This document shows positions 17,686-26,595 of a DNA stretch of 64,000 nt, piece by piece; within the stretch, counting starts at the first letter, position 1, and each line of letters opens with the position of its first letter. Origin of the DNA: Bacteroidales bacterium (GTDB lineage Bacteria > Bacteroidota > Bacteroidia > Bacteroidales > F082); NCBI GenBank assembly GCA_017394865.1, contig JAFPWT010000011.1:1-64000 (forward strand). Direction: 5' to 3'. A model generated the notes under the pieces. That model made no database searches. It had not been told where the DNA came from and was given only the letters and a program-made list of their open reading frames with translations. A program made the position numbers and the translations under genes.

Positions 17686-18890
17686 TGAAGCTTTGCCAGC
17701 GCTTCTTTGATTCTTCTTGCAGCCTCAACTAATTTATCCAGTGAGGTGGCATAAGAGAGGCGGATGCAGTCGTCGTTGCCGAAGGACTTGCCGGCTACGC
17801 AGGCTACATGGGCGTTATAGAGCAGCCACATGCAGAGGTCGTCGCTGCCGTTGATGACGGTCTGGCCATCGGTCTTTCCGTAGTACGACTTCACCTCGGG
17901 GAACACGTAGAAGGCTCCAGCGGGGGTGTTGCACTTCACGCCAGGAATCTCGTTCATCAGCTTTACGAGGGTGTCGCGACGCTCACGGAAGTTCTTCAGC
18001 ATGAATTGGATTTCAGGCGAGTTCTCGGGGCAGAGCTCGAGAGCCTTCACCGTGGCGGCTTGGGCGATGGTGCAGATACCCGAGGTGATCTGGCCTTGGA
18101 TCTTGTTGGTGGCCTTCACGATGGCCTGTGGAGCAGCGATGTAGCCGATACGCCAGCCGGTCATGGCATAACCTTTGGCCACACCGTTCACGATGACGAG
18201 GCGGTCCTTGAGGAACTCGAACTGGCCCATGCTCTCGTGCTTGTGTTCATATTGGATGAACTCGTAGATCTCGTCGGAGATGATGATGATATTGGGATAC
18301 TTCCTCAGCACCTCGGCGATGGCGGTAAGCTCGGCCTTGGTGAACACGGAACCGCTGGGGTTGCAGGGGGTGTTGATGAGCAGGGCCTTGGTCTTGGGCG
18401 TGATGGCTTTCTCGAGTTGTTCAGCGGTGATCTTGAAGTCGTGGGCCATGTCGCTCTTGACGATGACGGGCACGCCACCGCTCAGCTTCACCATCTCGGG
18501 ATACGATACCCAGAACGGGGCGGGGATGATGACCTCGTCGCCGTCGTTGATGATGGCCAAAAGGACGTTGTTGATGGCTTGCTTGGCGCCGTTGGAGACC
18601 AGGATGTCGGTGTCCTTGTAATCGAGACCGTTGTCGCGTTTCAGTTTGTTGGCGATGGCCTTGCGCAGTGCGGGCGTGCCAGGCACAGGCGGATAGTGCG
18701 TGTCGTTGTTGTTGATGGCGTCGATACCGGCTTGCTTGGCGGTTTCAGGGGTGTTGAAGTCAGGTTCACCGATGCTCAGGCTGATGACATCGATACCTTG
18801 TGCTTTCAGTTCACGGCTCTTGTTGGTCATGGCCAGTGTGGCTGACTCGGCCATGTTCAGAACTCTGTTGGAGAGGATGATTTCGCTCAT
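17682..18890 (-). CDS. Pyridoxal-phosphate aminotransferase, class I (aspartate aminotransferase type)
   Basis: A 402-residue fold-type I aminotransferase. SLSIGEPDFNTPE is the N-terminal family motif, NTPCNPSG (about 173-180) binds the substrate carboxylate region, SDEIYEF follows, and Lys239 in NGVAKGYAMTGWRIGY should hold PLP. The C-terminal Arg lies in DDCIRLSYATS. This subgroup usually acts as aspartate or prephenate aminotransferase; the exact donor cannot be set from sequence. It is the first gene of a leftward operon with a -7 box at 18932. Confidence 0.92.
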   Translation of the reverse strand: MSEIILSNRVLNMAESATLAMTNKSRELKAQGIDVISLSIGEPDFNTPETAKQAGIDAINNNDTHYPPVPGTPALRKAIANKLKRDNGLDYKDTDILVSNGAKQAINNVLLAIINDGDEVIIPAPFWVSYPEMVKLSGGVPVIVKSDMAHDFKITAEQLEKAITPKTKALLINTPCNPSGSVFTKAELTAIAEVLRKYPNIIIISDEIYEFIQYEHKHESMGQFEFLKDRLVIVNGVAKGYAMTGWRIGYIAAPQAIVKATNKIQGQITSGICTIAQAATVKALELCPENSPEIQFMLKNFRERRDTLVKLMNEIPGVKCNTPAGAFYVFPEVKSYYGKTDGQTVINGSDDLCMWLLYNAHVACVAGKSFGNDDCIRLSYATSLDKLVEAARRIKEALAKLH

Positions 18891-18931
18891 GGTTCAATAT
18901 TTTAATTTGTAAATTCTCTTTAAAAAGTCTG

Positions 18932-18939
18932 CAAAGATA
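18932..18939 (-). promoter_or_regulatory. -7 box for the aminotransferase-kinase-menG-porT operon
   Basis: On the minus strand the sequence reads TATCTTTG, matching TAnnTTTG, about 40 bp before the start codon at 18890. No clear -33 TTTG is seen at the ideal distance. Confidence 0.55.
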
Positions 18940-18980
18940 CGAAATTCTCATTTCTTCCTTCTTAATTCTTAATTCTTTTG

Positions 18981-18988
18981 TACTTTTG
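18981..18988 (+). promoter_or_regulatory. -7 box for the 19006-lpxD operon
   Basis: TACTTTTG matches TAnnTTTG and lies 17 bp before the ATG at 19006. Two CTTAATT heptamers (18961-18974) precede it in place of a clear -33 element. Confidence 0.5.
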
Positions 18989-19005
18989 CGCAAAATTTGA
19001 TACAA

Positions 19006-19518
19006 ATGGATCCCATTCTCGTAGCTGTTTTAATAGCTGGGGCCGTGTTGATTGCGGCCGGTGTCTTTTTCATCTCCCGGATTTATAAGTCTAAGGAAAG
19101 GGAATTGAAGCTGAAAACTTTGTCGGAGGTGCGTATTTCAAATTCAAAGATGGTCACTCCCCTCAAGATTCAAGCTTGTGAGCGTCTGTTGCTTTTTTTG
19201 GAGCGCTCCCAACTGCCGGTGCTGGTGAAGAGGATCTACACTCCGGGCGCGGCGAGAGAGGTATTTCATATCTCGCTGCTGCATAGCGTCGAGGAGGAGT
19301 TCGAGCATAATCTGGCACAACAGCTTTATGTCGGCAATGCTACGTGGACCGCGGTGAAAAGTGCCAAGGAGGAACTGGTCAACCAGATCAACACCACTTT
19401 CGATAAGGCTGAAGATGGCACGGATGTTGCTCTTATCGCCCAGGCTTTGGTGGCTCTGCCTAATCCTTTTGTGGAACAGGCCATCGAATTGCTGAAAAAG
19501 GAATTTAAAGAAATCTGA
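19006..19518 (+). CDS. Membrane-anchored protein of unknown function
   Basis: A 170-residue protein. Residues about 5-25 (PILVAVLIAGAVLIAAGVFF) form a single TM helix, followed by a Lys/Glu-rich linker and a soluble helical domain (TPLKIQACERLLLFLERSQL). I recognise it as a conserved Bacteroidetes hypothetical that precedes lpxD but know no function. The ATG at 19006 starts directly at the TM helix. It lies 9 bp upstream of lpxD, so the two are cotranscribed, and a link with lipid A synthesis or envelope assembly is possible but unproven. Confidence 0.8.
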   Translation: MDPILVAVLIAGAVLIAAGVFFISRIYKSKERELKLKTLSEVRISNSKMVTPLKIQACERLLLFLERSQLPVLVKRIYTPGAAREVFHISLLHSVEEEFEHNLAQQLYVGNATWTAVKSAKEELVNQINTTFDKAEDGTDVALIAQALVALPNPFVEQAIELLKKEFKEI

Positions 19519-19527
19519 TCTAAGACA

Positions 19528-20568
19528 ATGAAATTTACAGCGTTACAAATCGCAGCCTTGCTGGGCGGAACCGTGGAAGGCGACCCGAACGTGGAAGTGT
19601 GGAACGTCGCTAAAATCGAAGAAGGCGCACCCGGCATGTTGAGCTTCTTGGCCAACCCGAAATACATCCCTTACATTTATGAGACTGCATCGTCAGTGGT
19701 CATCGTCAATAATAGTTTTGTAGCTGAAAAAACCGTTCCCGCCACGTTGATCCGTGTGGAGGATGCTTATGCCTCTTTCGCGAAGTTGCTGGCATATTAC
19801 GACCAGATGTCGCAAGACAAAAAAGGCGTCTCGTCGCTTGCTTTTGTGTCTTCAACTGCCAAGTGTGGCGAGAATCTCTACCTCGGCGAGTTTGCTTTTG
19901 TGGGGGAGAACGTCACTATCGGTAACAACGTGAAAGTCTACCCGCAGGTGTATATCGGCGACGGATCTGTCATCGGTGACAATACGATTCTTTACCCAGG
20001 TGTGCGTTTGTACCGTAATACTGTGGTGGGTCAACGTTGCATTATTCATGCTGGCGCGGTGATTGGAGCTGATGGCTTTGGTTTTGTTCCGCAGCAGGAT
20101 GGCCACTACGATAAGATTCCGCAAGTGGGCAACGTGATGATCGACGATGACGTGGAGATCGGTGCCAATACTACGATCGACCGGTCTACCATGGGTTCCA
20201 CACATATCCACAAGGGCGTGAAACTCGACAACTTGATCCATCTTGCCCATAACGTCGAGATTGGTGAAAACTCGGCTTTGGCGGCGCAAGTGGGGGTGAG
20301 CGGCTCTACCCATCTTGGCAAAAACTGTGTGGTGGGCGGACAGTCGGGTTTTGTGGGGCATCTGCACATCGCTGACGGTTCGAAGTTCGGCGGCCAGTGC
20401 GGCATTATGGGTAGCATCAGGGAAGAGAACCAGGAGTTCATGGGTACCCCCATTCAACCTCTCAGACAGTACCTCGTGTCCAATGCCCGTTTCCGCCATA
20501 TCGACGAGATGGCGCGTAAACTGGAAGCACTTGAAAAAGAGTTGGCTGAACTGAAATCGAAGCAGTAA
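19528..20568 (+). CDS. lpxD: UDP-3-O-(3-hydroxyacyl)glucosamine N-acyltransferase LpxD
   Basis: A 346-residue acyltransferase for the third step of lipid A synthesis. The N-terminal uridine-binding domain ([20 protein letters not shown], then SFLANPKY) is followed by a left-handed beta helix of hexapeptide repeats from about residue 105 to 310 (such as [20 protein letters not shown]). The catalytic histidine lies in [15 protein letters not shown] (His241). The C-terminal helix ends in a Lys/Glu coiled segment. The length fits the family. It is followed by lpxC and lpxA, with a separate promoter before lpxC. Confidence 0.96.
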   Translation: MKFTALQIAALLGGTVEGDPNVEVWNVAKIEEGAPGMLSFLANPKYIPYIYETASSVVIVNNSFVAEKTVPATLIRVEDAYASFAKLLAYYDQMSQDKKGVSSLAFVSSTAKCGENLYLGEFAFVGENVTIGNNVKVYPQVYIGDGSVIGDNTILYPGVRLYRNTVVGQRCIIHAGAVIGADGFGFVPQQDGHYDKIPQVGNVMIDDDVEIGANTTIDRSTMGSTHIHKGVKLDNLIHLAHNVEIGENSALAAQVGVSGSTHLGKNCVVGGQSGFVGHLHIADGSKFGGQCGIMGSIREENQEFMGTPIQPLRQYLVSNARFRHIDEMARKLEALEKELAELKSKQ

Positions 20569-20579
20569 GGCGATTTTTT

Positions 20580-20610
20580 TTTGGTATTATGGAAATTTTC
20601 CCTATTTTTG
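20580..20610 (+). promoter_or_regulatory. Housekeeping promoter of lpxC-lpxA
   Basis: TTTG (20580-20583), a 19-bp spacer and TATTTTTG (20603-20610) match the Bacteroides sigma-ABfr consensus exactly. A 6-bp inverted repeat CTTGAG/CTCAAG (20620-20641) lies in the predicted leader before the ATG at 20654; its role is unknown. Confidence 0.75.
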
Positions 20611-20653
20611 CCCGTTTTTCTTGAGGGAATTTTAACTCAAGTTTGCTATTTTT

Positions 20654-21574
20654 ATGGAAGAAAAACAGTGTACTCTTAGAAAAAAGGTCAGCGTAACCGG
20701 GGCAGGACTGCATACCCGTCAGTGTGGCACTCTTACCTTTAACCCGGCTCCGGTCAACACAGGCATCCGCTTCCGCCGCGTTGACCTCGAGGACAGGCCT
20801 ATCATTGAGGCTGACGTTGACAATGTCATCGATACGACTAGAGGTACCACCTTGGGAAAAGGCGGTGTGAAAATATATACCGTTGAACATGTACTCGCTT
20901 CCCTTCGGGGAATGGGGATCGATAATGTCTTGATCGACATTGACGTGGAAGAGATGCCGATCATGGACGGCAGCGCGAAGGAATTCGTCAAAGTGTTGAA
21001 AGAGGCCGGCATCGTGCAGCAGAACGCTTTGCGCGATTATTTCGTGGTCAAGGAACCGATCACTTACCGCAACGATGTTCTGGGCATCGAGCTCTCCATC
21101 GAGCCGTGCGATACCTTCCAGATCGACGTCACCGTGAAATACAACACTCGCGTATTGGACAAACAGAGTGCCTCGTTGCGTGATCTAAAGGACTTTGAAA
21201 CGGAAATCGCCCCTTGCCGCACTTTTGTGTTCCTTCATGAACTGGAGACCCTCCTCAGCCGTAACCTTATCAAAGGCGGCGACTTGACTAATGCTATTGT
21301 GTTTGTCAATAAAAACGTCTCCTCCGAGGAATTGGATCACATCGCAGCCTTCTTCAAGAAGCCGAAAGTGGAAGTCAAAGAAGGTGGTGTCTTGAATAAT
21401 GTGGACCTTTATTTCGACAATGAACCGGCACGTCACAAGTTGCTGGATGTCATCGGCGACTTGACTTTGGTGGGGAAACCTATCAAAGGTCATGTAAAAG
21501 CTTATAAACCAGGTCACTTCTCCAATACCTCCTTCGCCAGAAAGATTAAGCATTCCATGCTTCAGGAAGACTAA
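20654..21574 (+). CDS. lpxC: UDP-3-O-acyl-N-acetylglucosamine deacetylase LpxC, without the FabZ domain
   Basis: A 306-residue zinc deacetylase, the committed step of lipid A synthesis. Visible active-site residues are Glu78-His79 in TVEHVLAS, zinc ligands His261 and Asp265 in ARHKLLDVIGDL, and His288 in KPGHFSN. MDGSAKEFVK is the other family motif. The length equals E. coli LpxC (305). In Bacteroides and relatives, LpxC is usually fused to a C-terminal FabZ dehydratase of about 150 residues. Here the frame stops after KIKHSMLQED and lpxA begins 12 bp later, so the fusion partner is missing. Confidence 0.96.
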   Translation: MEEKQCTLRKKVSVTGAGLHTRQCGTLTFNPAPVNTGIRFRRVDLEDRPIIEADVDNVIDTTRGTTLGKGGVKIYTVEHVLASLRGMGIDNVLIDIDVEEMPIMDGSAKEFVKVLKEAGIVQQNALRDYFVVKEPITYRNDVLGIELSIEPCDTFQIDVTVKYNTRVLDKQSASLRDLKDFETEIAPCRTFVFLHELETLLSRNLIKGGDLTNAIVFVNKNVSSEELDHIAAFFKKPKVEVKEGGVLNNVDLYFDNEPARHKLLDVIGDLTLVGKPIKGHVKAYKPGHFSNTSFARKIKHSMLQED

Positions 21575-21586
21575 ACCGTAATTGTC

Positions 21587-22372
21587 ATGAACCAACCCTC
21601 CGCCTATATCCATCCGAACGCTCGAATTGCTGATAATGTCAAAATTGAACCGTTTGCCTGGATAGGTGAAGACGTTGAAATCGGCTCCGGTACATGGATA
21701 GGCCCCAATGCCACCATCATGGACGGCGCCCGTATCGGCAAGAACTGCAAGATCTTCCCCGGTGCAGTGGTCTCTGCCGTCCCGCAGGACTTGAAATATC
21801 AAGGTGAAACGACGTATTGTTATATTGGCGATGGTACCGTCATCCGCGAGTCGGCAACGGTCAACAAAGGCACGGCAGCCTCGGGGAAGACAGTGGTAGG
21901 CAAGGATTGTCTGCTGATGGCTTTCACCCATGTGGCTCACGATTGCTATCTTGGAGATCATGTCATCATGTCGAATGTGGCTTCATTGGCCGGACATATC
22001 GTTGTTGACGACTGGGCTATTCTCGGAGGATTGGCCGCAGTGAGCCAGTTCTGCCGCATCGGTGCACATGTGATGATCTCGGGTGGCGCCATGATTAATA
22101 AGGATATCCCTCCGTTTGTCAAGACGGGTACGGGTTATCCGGTGTCATACGCTGGTGTGAATTACATCGGCCTGGGCCGCAGAGGTTTCACCAAAGAGCG
22201 TATCTATGCCATTCAGGATATTTATCGCGTGATCTATAGCGGTGGCATGAACGTTTCCCAAGCGGTTCAATACATAAAAGAAAATCTTCCTCAGTCGGAA
22301 GACCGAGATCTGATCGTGAACTTCATCGAGAGCTCCAAAATCGGAATCATGAAAAATACAGTTGGTGAATAA
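21587..22372 (+). CDS. lpxA: UDP-N-acetylglucosamine acyltransferase LpxA
   Basis: A 261-residue left-handed beta-helix acyltransferase, the first step of lipid A synthesis. Hexapeptide repeats run from about residue 10 to 185, with the family signature SAVPQDLKYQGE. The catalytic histidine is His118 in FTHVAHDC, equivalent to E. coli His125. A C-terminal helical domain follows (RRGFTKERIYAIQDIYRVIY). The last 26 bp overlap the 3' end of the convergent glycosyltransferase gene. Confidence 0.97.
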   Translation: MNQPSAYIHPNARIADNVKIEPFAWIGEDVEIGSGTWIGPNATIMDGARIGKNCKIFPGAVVSAVPQDLKYQGETTYCYIGDGTVIRESATVNKGTAASGKTVVGKDCLLMAFTHVAHDCYLGDHVIMSNVASLAGHIVVDDWAILGGLAAVSQFCRIGAHVMISGGAMINKDIPPFVKTGTGYPVSYAGVNYIGLGRRGFTKERIYAIQDIYRVIYSGGMNVSQAVQYIKENLPQSEDRDLIVNFIESSKIGIMKNTVGE

Positions 22373-23456
22373 GTTCGCCGACTTTTTCTTTGCTGTAGCG
22401 TTCCTCGATCTTATTTCTTAAATCATCAACCTTATAATTATAATAGGTGTGGCAGCATTGATCCATGGCCTCAACCAGAGCTGCAGTGTCTTTTGCGGGC
22501 ACCAAGATGCCGTTGCTTTCGTCAACGATCTCGGGGAGAGCCCCTACGTGGGTGGCGATCACGGGCAGACCGCAGGCCATGGCTTCCAGTAAAACGATGC
22601 CGCCGGTCTCATAGTTGCTCGGCAGCACAAAGAAATCGCCCGTGGCCAGTTCGTCCACTAGCGCCTGACCCTGAAGCAGTCCTGTAAATCGTACTCGGTC
22701 GGTGAGTTCCAGTTGAACAGCCTTTTGTTTCATGGCCTCCAAATCCATGCCTTCGCCAATCAAAACCGCTTGGAAGGAGTCTCCTTTGTCTTTCATGACC
22801 TTTAGGGCTTCCAGCAAGCCGCTGATGTTCTTCGACTGGTCTTCGAAACAACTCACGTGAACGATTTTCGGTACCTCGTTGTGGTGGGGGATGGGCTTGA
22901 ACAGGTTGACATCCACTACGTTGGGTAGAATTTGGTAGTTGGGGTGGTTTAACCCATGGTTTTGCATGGCTTGTGCCAGGATCTCGCTCACGGTAGTGAC
23001 CGCCTTGGCATTGCGAACCACCTTTCTGGTCAACTTTTTGCGGAGCCAGCCGCTGAAGTCGTTGCCTGGGAGGTAGCGCGACCAGTGTTCGGTGATGATG
23101 TAAGGCGTCCCGTGGAGCCGTTTCTGCCGGAAGGCCACCAGCCCCATACGGGTCAGCACGTGCACATGGATCAAATCAGGCTTTCCGGCGAGCTGCAGGC
23201 CTTTTAAACAGGCTCGGTAATAACGCCAGGCGGAACGAAGCTTGCCTCTTTTTTTGTAATAGATACGGATGGTATCGACGCCGTTTTCCGTGGTGCGTTC
23301 GATGTCGTATTTATCTTTGGCTTGCTCGTCGGGGTGGACGTAAACTACTGTCACCTCATCGTGGAGGGCTGCAGCTTCGGCATGACGTTGCACAAACAAC
23401 CCGAACATTGGATCGTATTTATGCGGATACCATCGTGCCAGGAAAACAACCTTCAT
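22347..23456 (-). CDS. Glycosyltransferase family 4
   Basis: A 369-residue GT-B glycosyltransferase. The N-terminus MKVVFLARWYPHKYDPMFGL and the C-terminal nucleotide-sugar site YETGGIVLLEAMACGLPVIA, with the E-x7-E type motif, identify family GT4. The donor and acceptor sugars cannot be read from sequence. The start overlaps the lolA-like gene stop by 4 bp, and the gene converges on lpxA, so a role in surface polysaccharide or LPS synthesis is plausible. Confidence 0.88.
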   Translation of the reverse strand: MKVVFLARWYPHKYDPMFGLFVQRHAEAAALHDEVTVVYVHPDEQAKDKYDIERTTENGVDTIRIYYKKRGKLRSAWRYYRACLKGLQLAGKPDLIHVHVLTRMGLVAFRQKRLHGTPYIITEHWSRYLPGNDFSGWLRKKLTRKVVRNAKAVTTVSEILAQAMQNHGLNHPNYQILPNVVDVNLFKPIPHHNEVPKIVHVSCFEDQSKNISGLLEALKVMKDKGDSFQAVLIGEGMDLEAMKQKAVQLELTDRVRFTGLLQGQALVDELATGDFFVLPSNYETGGIVLLEAMACGLPVIATHVGALPEIVDESNGILVPAKDTAALVEAMDQCCHTYYNYKVDDLRNKIEERYSKEKVGELIHQLYFS

Positions 23457-23995
23457 CGCATGTCGATGATTTCAACGTTGGGATAGGCTTTCTTGTCGAA
23501 GGTAAAGAAGCCTTTGGAATATTGCTGGTCGAACTTCATCTCGGTGATGTTAAGGATGAGCTTGGCGTCCTCGTCGACGATTATTTCCAGTTTTTTGAGG
23601 TTGCCTTTCTTGTCAATGTCGGCGGTGATGCCTGAATCGTCTCTTTCGAGATTGTCAAGGATCTTAAAAGGATTGTCGTCATCGGTGGCGTTGCCTACCA
23701 TAACTTCTTCGTCCTCAATGATATATTGCCATGTTGTTTTCCCGTCGGAGATGGCATGTTGATCTTCCAAAATGACCTTGTAGGCCTTGTCCTGAAAGTA
23801 TGCCTTACCTTCTTTTGCCTCTTCCGGTTTGCTGGCGCCGCTTATGGTTTGGTAGGTGAATTTCACCTCCATGTTTTTATGGCTGCGGATCGTTTGAGCG
23901 AGTTTTTTAATGGCGTCGCTATTGCTTTGGGCGAACAAAGAGCTTGAGGCCATTAACAGGATGATGCCTACGATGAAAGGGATGTGTTTTTTCAT
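23453..23995 (-). CDS. LolA-like periplasmic lipoprotein carrier
   Basis: A 180-residue protein with a signal peptide (MKKHIPFIVGIILLMASSSL, ending near FAQ) and a half-barrel domain of the LolA/LolB type: VKFTYQTISGASKPEEAKEG, then ISDGKTTWQYIIEDEEVMVG. LolA shuttles lipoproteins from the inner to the outer membrane. It is sandwiched between the ftsK and GT4 genes with 4-bp overlaps on both sides, which is a common order for this gene pair in Bacteroidetes as I recall it. Confidence 0.82.
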   Translation of the reverse strand: MKKHIPFIVGIILLMASSSLFAQSNSDAIKKLAQTIRSHKNMEVKFTYQTISGASKPEEAKEGKAYFQDKAYKVILEDQHAISDGKTTWQYIIEDEEVMVGNATDDDNPFKILDNLERDDSGITADIDKKGNLKKLEIIVDEDAKLILNITEMKFDQQYSKGFFTFDKKAYPNVEIIDMR

Positions 23996-26580
23996 ATGCC
24001 TTGATCTTTGAGCTCCAGATCCTTCAAAATCTGTTCCAAAGCGAATTCGTTGGCTACTTTTACTTCTCTGGATTTGCTTCCCGAGAAGGGGCCTACGATG
24101 CCGGCAGCCTCCAGTTGGTCGATGATGCGGCCGGCTCGGTTGTAACCGAGCTTCAGCTTGCGCTGAATCATCGAGGTGGAGCCCTGCTGGGTCTGCACCA
24201 CGATGCGGGCGGCATCCTCGAACAGCGGGTCGCGTTCGTCGCCGTCTTCGAAGTCACCGCCTTCGCCGGCTTCCTCGTCGGGCACCTCAGGCAGCAGGAA
24301 TGGCTCGCTGAAACCGCGTTGCTCGCCGATGAAGCTGGTCACTTCTTCCACCTCGGGGGTGTCGATGAAAGCGCATTGCAGACGCACCATGTCGTTACCA
24401 GTGGAGAGTAGCATATCGCCACGACCCACCAGCTGGTTGGCGCCGCTCTGATCGAGGATGGTCTTCGAGTCGACTTGCGAGATGACGCGGAAAGCAATAC
24501 GTGCGGGGAAGTTGGCCTTGATGGAGCCAGTGATGATGTTGACCGAAGGACGCTGGGTAGCGATGATCAGGTGGATGCCGATGGCACGGGCCAACTGGGC
24601 CAAACGGGCGATGGGCGCCTCCACGTCGCGGCCTGCCGTCATGATGAGGTCGGCAAACTCGTCGACGACCAAAACGATGTAAGGCAGGTAACGATGTCCC
24701 TCGGTGGGCAGTAGCCTGCGGCTCTTGAACTTTTCGTTGTATTCAATGATATTGCGGCACTGGGCAGCCTTCAGCAGGTCATAACGCTGATCCATCTCGA
24801 TGCAAAGCGAGTTAAGCGTGCGCACCACCTGCTTCACGTCGGTGATGATGGCGTCCTCCGAATCGGGCAACTTGGCCAGATAATGGCGCTCGATGCGGTT
24901 GTAGAGGGTGAGTTCCACCTTCTTCGGGTCGACCATGATAAACTTCAAGTCGGAGGGGTGCTTGCTGTAGAGCAGCGAAGCGATGATGGCGTTCAGGCCG
25001 ACCGACTTACCTTGTCCGGTGGCACCGGCCATCAGGATGTGGGGCATCTTGGCCAGGTCGAACACATAGGTCTCGTTGGAGATGGTCTTGCCGATGGCGC
25101 AGGGCAGCGCATATTTGTTGTTCTGGAACTTCTCGGAAGCCAGCACGCTCTTCATGGATACCGTTTCAGGCTTCTTGTTCGGTACCTCGATACCGATGGT
25201 GCCTTTGCCTGGGATGGGGGCGATGATACGGATACCCAAGGCGGCAAGACTCAATGCGATGTCATCCTCCAGGTTTTTGATCTTGGAGATACGTACGCCG
25301 GCGGCGGGAACGATCTCATATAAGGTGACCGTGGGACCGATGGTGGCCTTGATCTTGTCGATCTGGATGCCGTAGTTGCCCAAGGTCTCAACGATCTTGT
25401 TCTTGTTGGCCTCCAACTCCTCGTTACTCACTTCGGCACGCTTGTCGCCGTAGTCGTTGAGCAGGTCGAGTCCCGGGAACTTGTAATCGCTTAGCTCGTA
25501 ATGCGGGTCAAAAGGGGTGTCGATGGTGCGATGCTCCTTGCCATCTGCCACGGTCTTCTCGTCAGGGGTCTCTTCGATCTCCAGCTTTATGTTGTCAGTG
25601 GGAGTGACGACTTCTAGCGTGGTGTCGGTGGTGGTATTGTCAGGTTTTTCAGTGTCGTCGGGGGCGTCCTTGATGATGTTTTCAGCGGGACGGTGAATCA
25701 CCGTGATGGGTGGCAAATCTTCATCGTCAAAATCCTCTGGGTCGATCTCGTCGTCAGGATCTAAATCGTTGTCGTGGTGGTCAAGGTCTTCGCCGTCGTT
25801 GTTGTCGTCGATTTCAGGATTTTCCTGCTGCTGTTGCTCTTTTTGTTGTTGTCGGAGTGCCTTGCGTTCGGCCCTGCGCTCGCGCCATGCTCTGATGGTA
25901 TCGATGTTCAGGTTGTACTGGAACAGGAGGTAGAGCAGGAAGACAAACACGAGGACTAGTATGACGCCTGAATTGCCCATGAAGCTATGGATGTTGTCGT
26001 TCATGAACTTTCCGACGGCACCGCCGAAGATATTGCAAACCCTGTTGCTTGCCACGGAGTCGATGAAAGCAAATAGCAGGGGGAACCATGCCAATGCCAT
26101 GATGGCGTGCTTCCATAGGTTCCAGATCTTGATCTTGGTGCCTATGGCGAAATGTAATCCGATAATGATCAGCAGATAAGGGAAGAACAGGGCACCGATT
26201 CCGAACGACTCTTTCACCAGGACTTGGGCCAGGTACGACCCGAATCGGCCTGTGATGTTGTCTGATTGGATGCTCTTGCCGAAGAGTGTCGAGCCTGTTT
26301 CGTTATAGGAACCGAAATAGTTGTAAAAATAGGAGAGGAGGGCCAGGGTGAGGAACAGGGCGATGCAGAGGATCAGGAATCCCACCGCGTAGCCGATCCT
26401 GGGGTCTTTCTCGCGGGGCTGGCGCTCTTTCTGCTCCTTGACTTTTTTCTCTTTTTTCGGCTTCTTCTCTTCAACTTTTTTCTTGGGTTCCTCTTCGGTG
26501 ATGCTTATAACTTCTTCCTCAACCTTTTTCGGTTGTGGGGTGGGTTTGATCTTGTTCTCTCTTATCTTGTTTTCAGCCAT
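23992..26580 (-). CDS. ftsK: DNA translocase FtsK
   Basis: An 862-residue translocase for chromosome dimer resolution and septal DNA clearance. A charged Lys/Glu-rich N-terminus precedes four TM helices (about residues 60-220). A long acidic linker follows (DDNNDGEDLDHHDNDLDPDD). The motor has Walker A GATGQGKSVGLN (near residue 517) and Walker B IVLVVDEFADLI. The C-terminal winged-helix gamma domain (GSTSMIQRKLKLGYNRAGRI) reads polarity sequences on the chromosome. Length fits Bacteroidetes FtsK. It sits 15 bp downstream of the signal peptidase gene. Confidence 0.96.
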   Translation of the reverse strand: MAENKIRENKIKPTPQPKKVEEEVISITEEEPKKKVEEKKPKKEKKVKEQKERQPREKDPRIGYAVGFLILCIALFLTLALLSYFYNYFGSYNETGSTLFGKSIQSDNITGRFGSYLAQVLVKESFGIGALFFPYLLIIIGLHFAIGTKIKIWNLWKHAIMALAWFPLLFAFIDSVASNRVCNIFGGAVGKFMNDNIHSFMGNSGVILVLVFVFLLYLLFQYNLNIDTIRAWRERRAERKALRQQQKEQQQQENPEIDDNNDGEDLDHHDNDLDPDDEIDPEDFDDEDLPPITVIHRPAENIIKDAPDDTEKPDNTTTDTTLEVVTPTDNIKLEIEETPDEKTVADGKEHRTIDTPFDPHYELSDYKFPGLDLLNDYGDKRAEVSNEELEANKNKIVETLGNYGIQIDKIKATIGPTVTLYEIVPAAGVRISKIKNLEDDIALSLAALGIRIIAPIPGKGTIGIEVPNKKPETVSMKSVLASEKFQNNKYALPCAIGKTISNETYVFDLAKMPHILMAGATGQGKSVGLNAIIASLLYSKHPSDLKFIMVDPKKVELTLYNRIERHYLAKLPDSEDAIITDVKQVVRTLNSLCIEMDQRYDLLKAAQCRNIIEYNEKFKSRRLLPTEGHRYLPYIVLVVDEFADLIMTAGRDVEAPIARLAQLARAIGIHLIIATQRPSVNIITGSIKANFPARIAFRVISQVDSKTILDQSGANQLVGRGDMLLSTGNDMVRLQCAFIDTPEVEEVTSFIGEQRGFSEPFLLPEVPDEEAGEGGDFEDGDERDPLFEDAARIVVQTQQGSTSMIQRKLKLGYNRAGRIIDQLEAAGIVGPFSGSKSREVKVANEFALEQILKDLELKDQGI

Positions 26581-26595
26581 AGTCGTCGTCTTTTG

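Noticed and set aside
17808-18845. Long open frame (345 codons) on the plus strand opposite the aminotransferase gene
   Set aside because: It is fully antisense to a well-conserved enzyme and its translation is low-complexity (Val, Gly, Asp, His), as expected for a mirror of codon-biased DNA.
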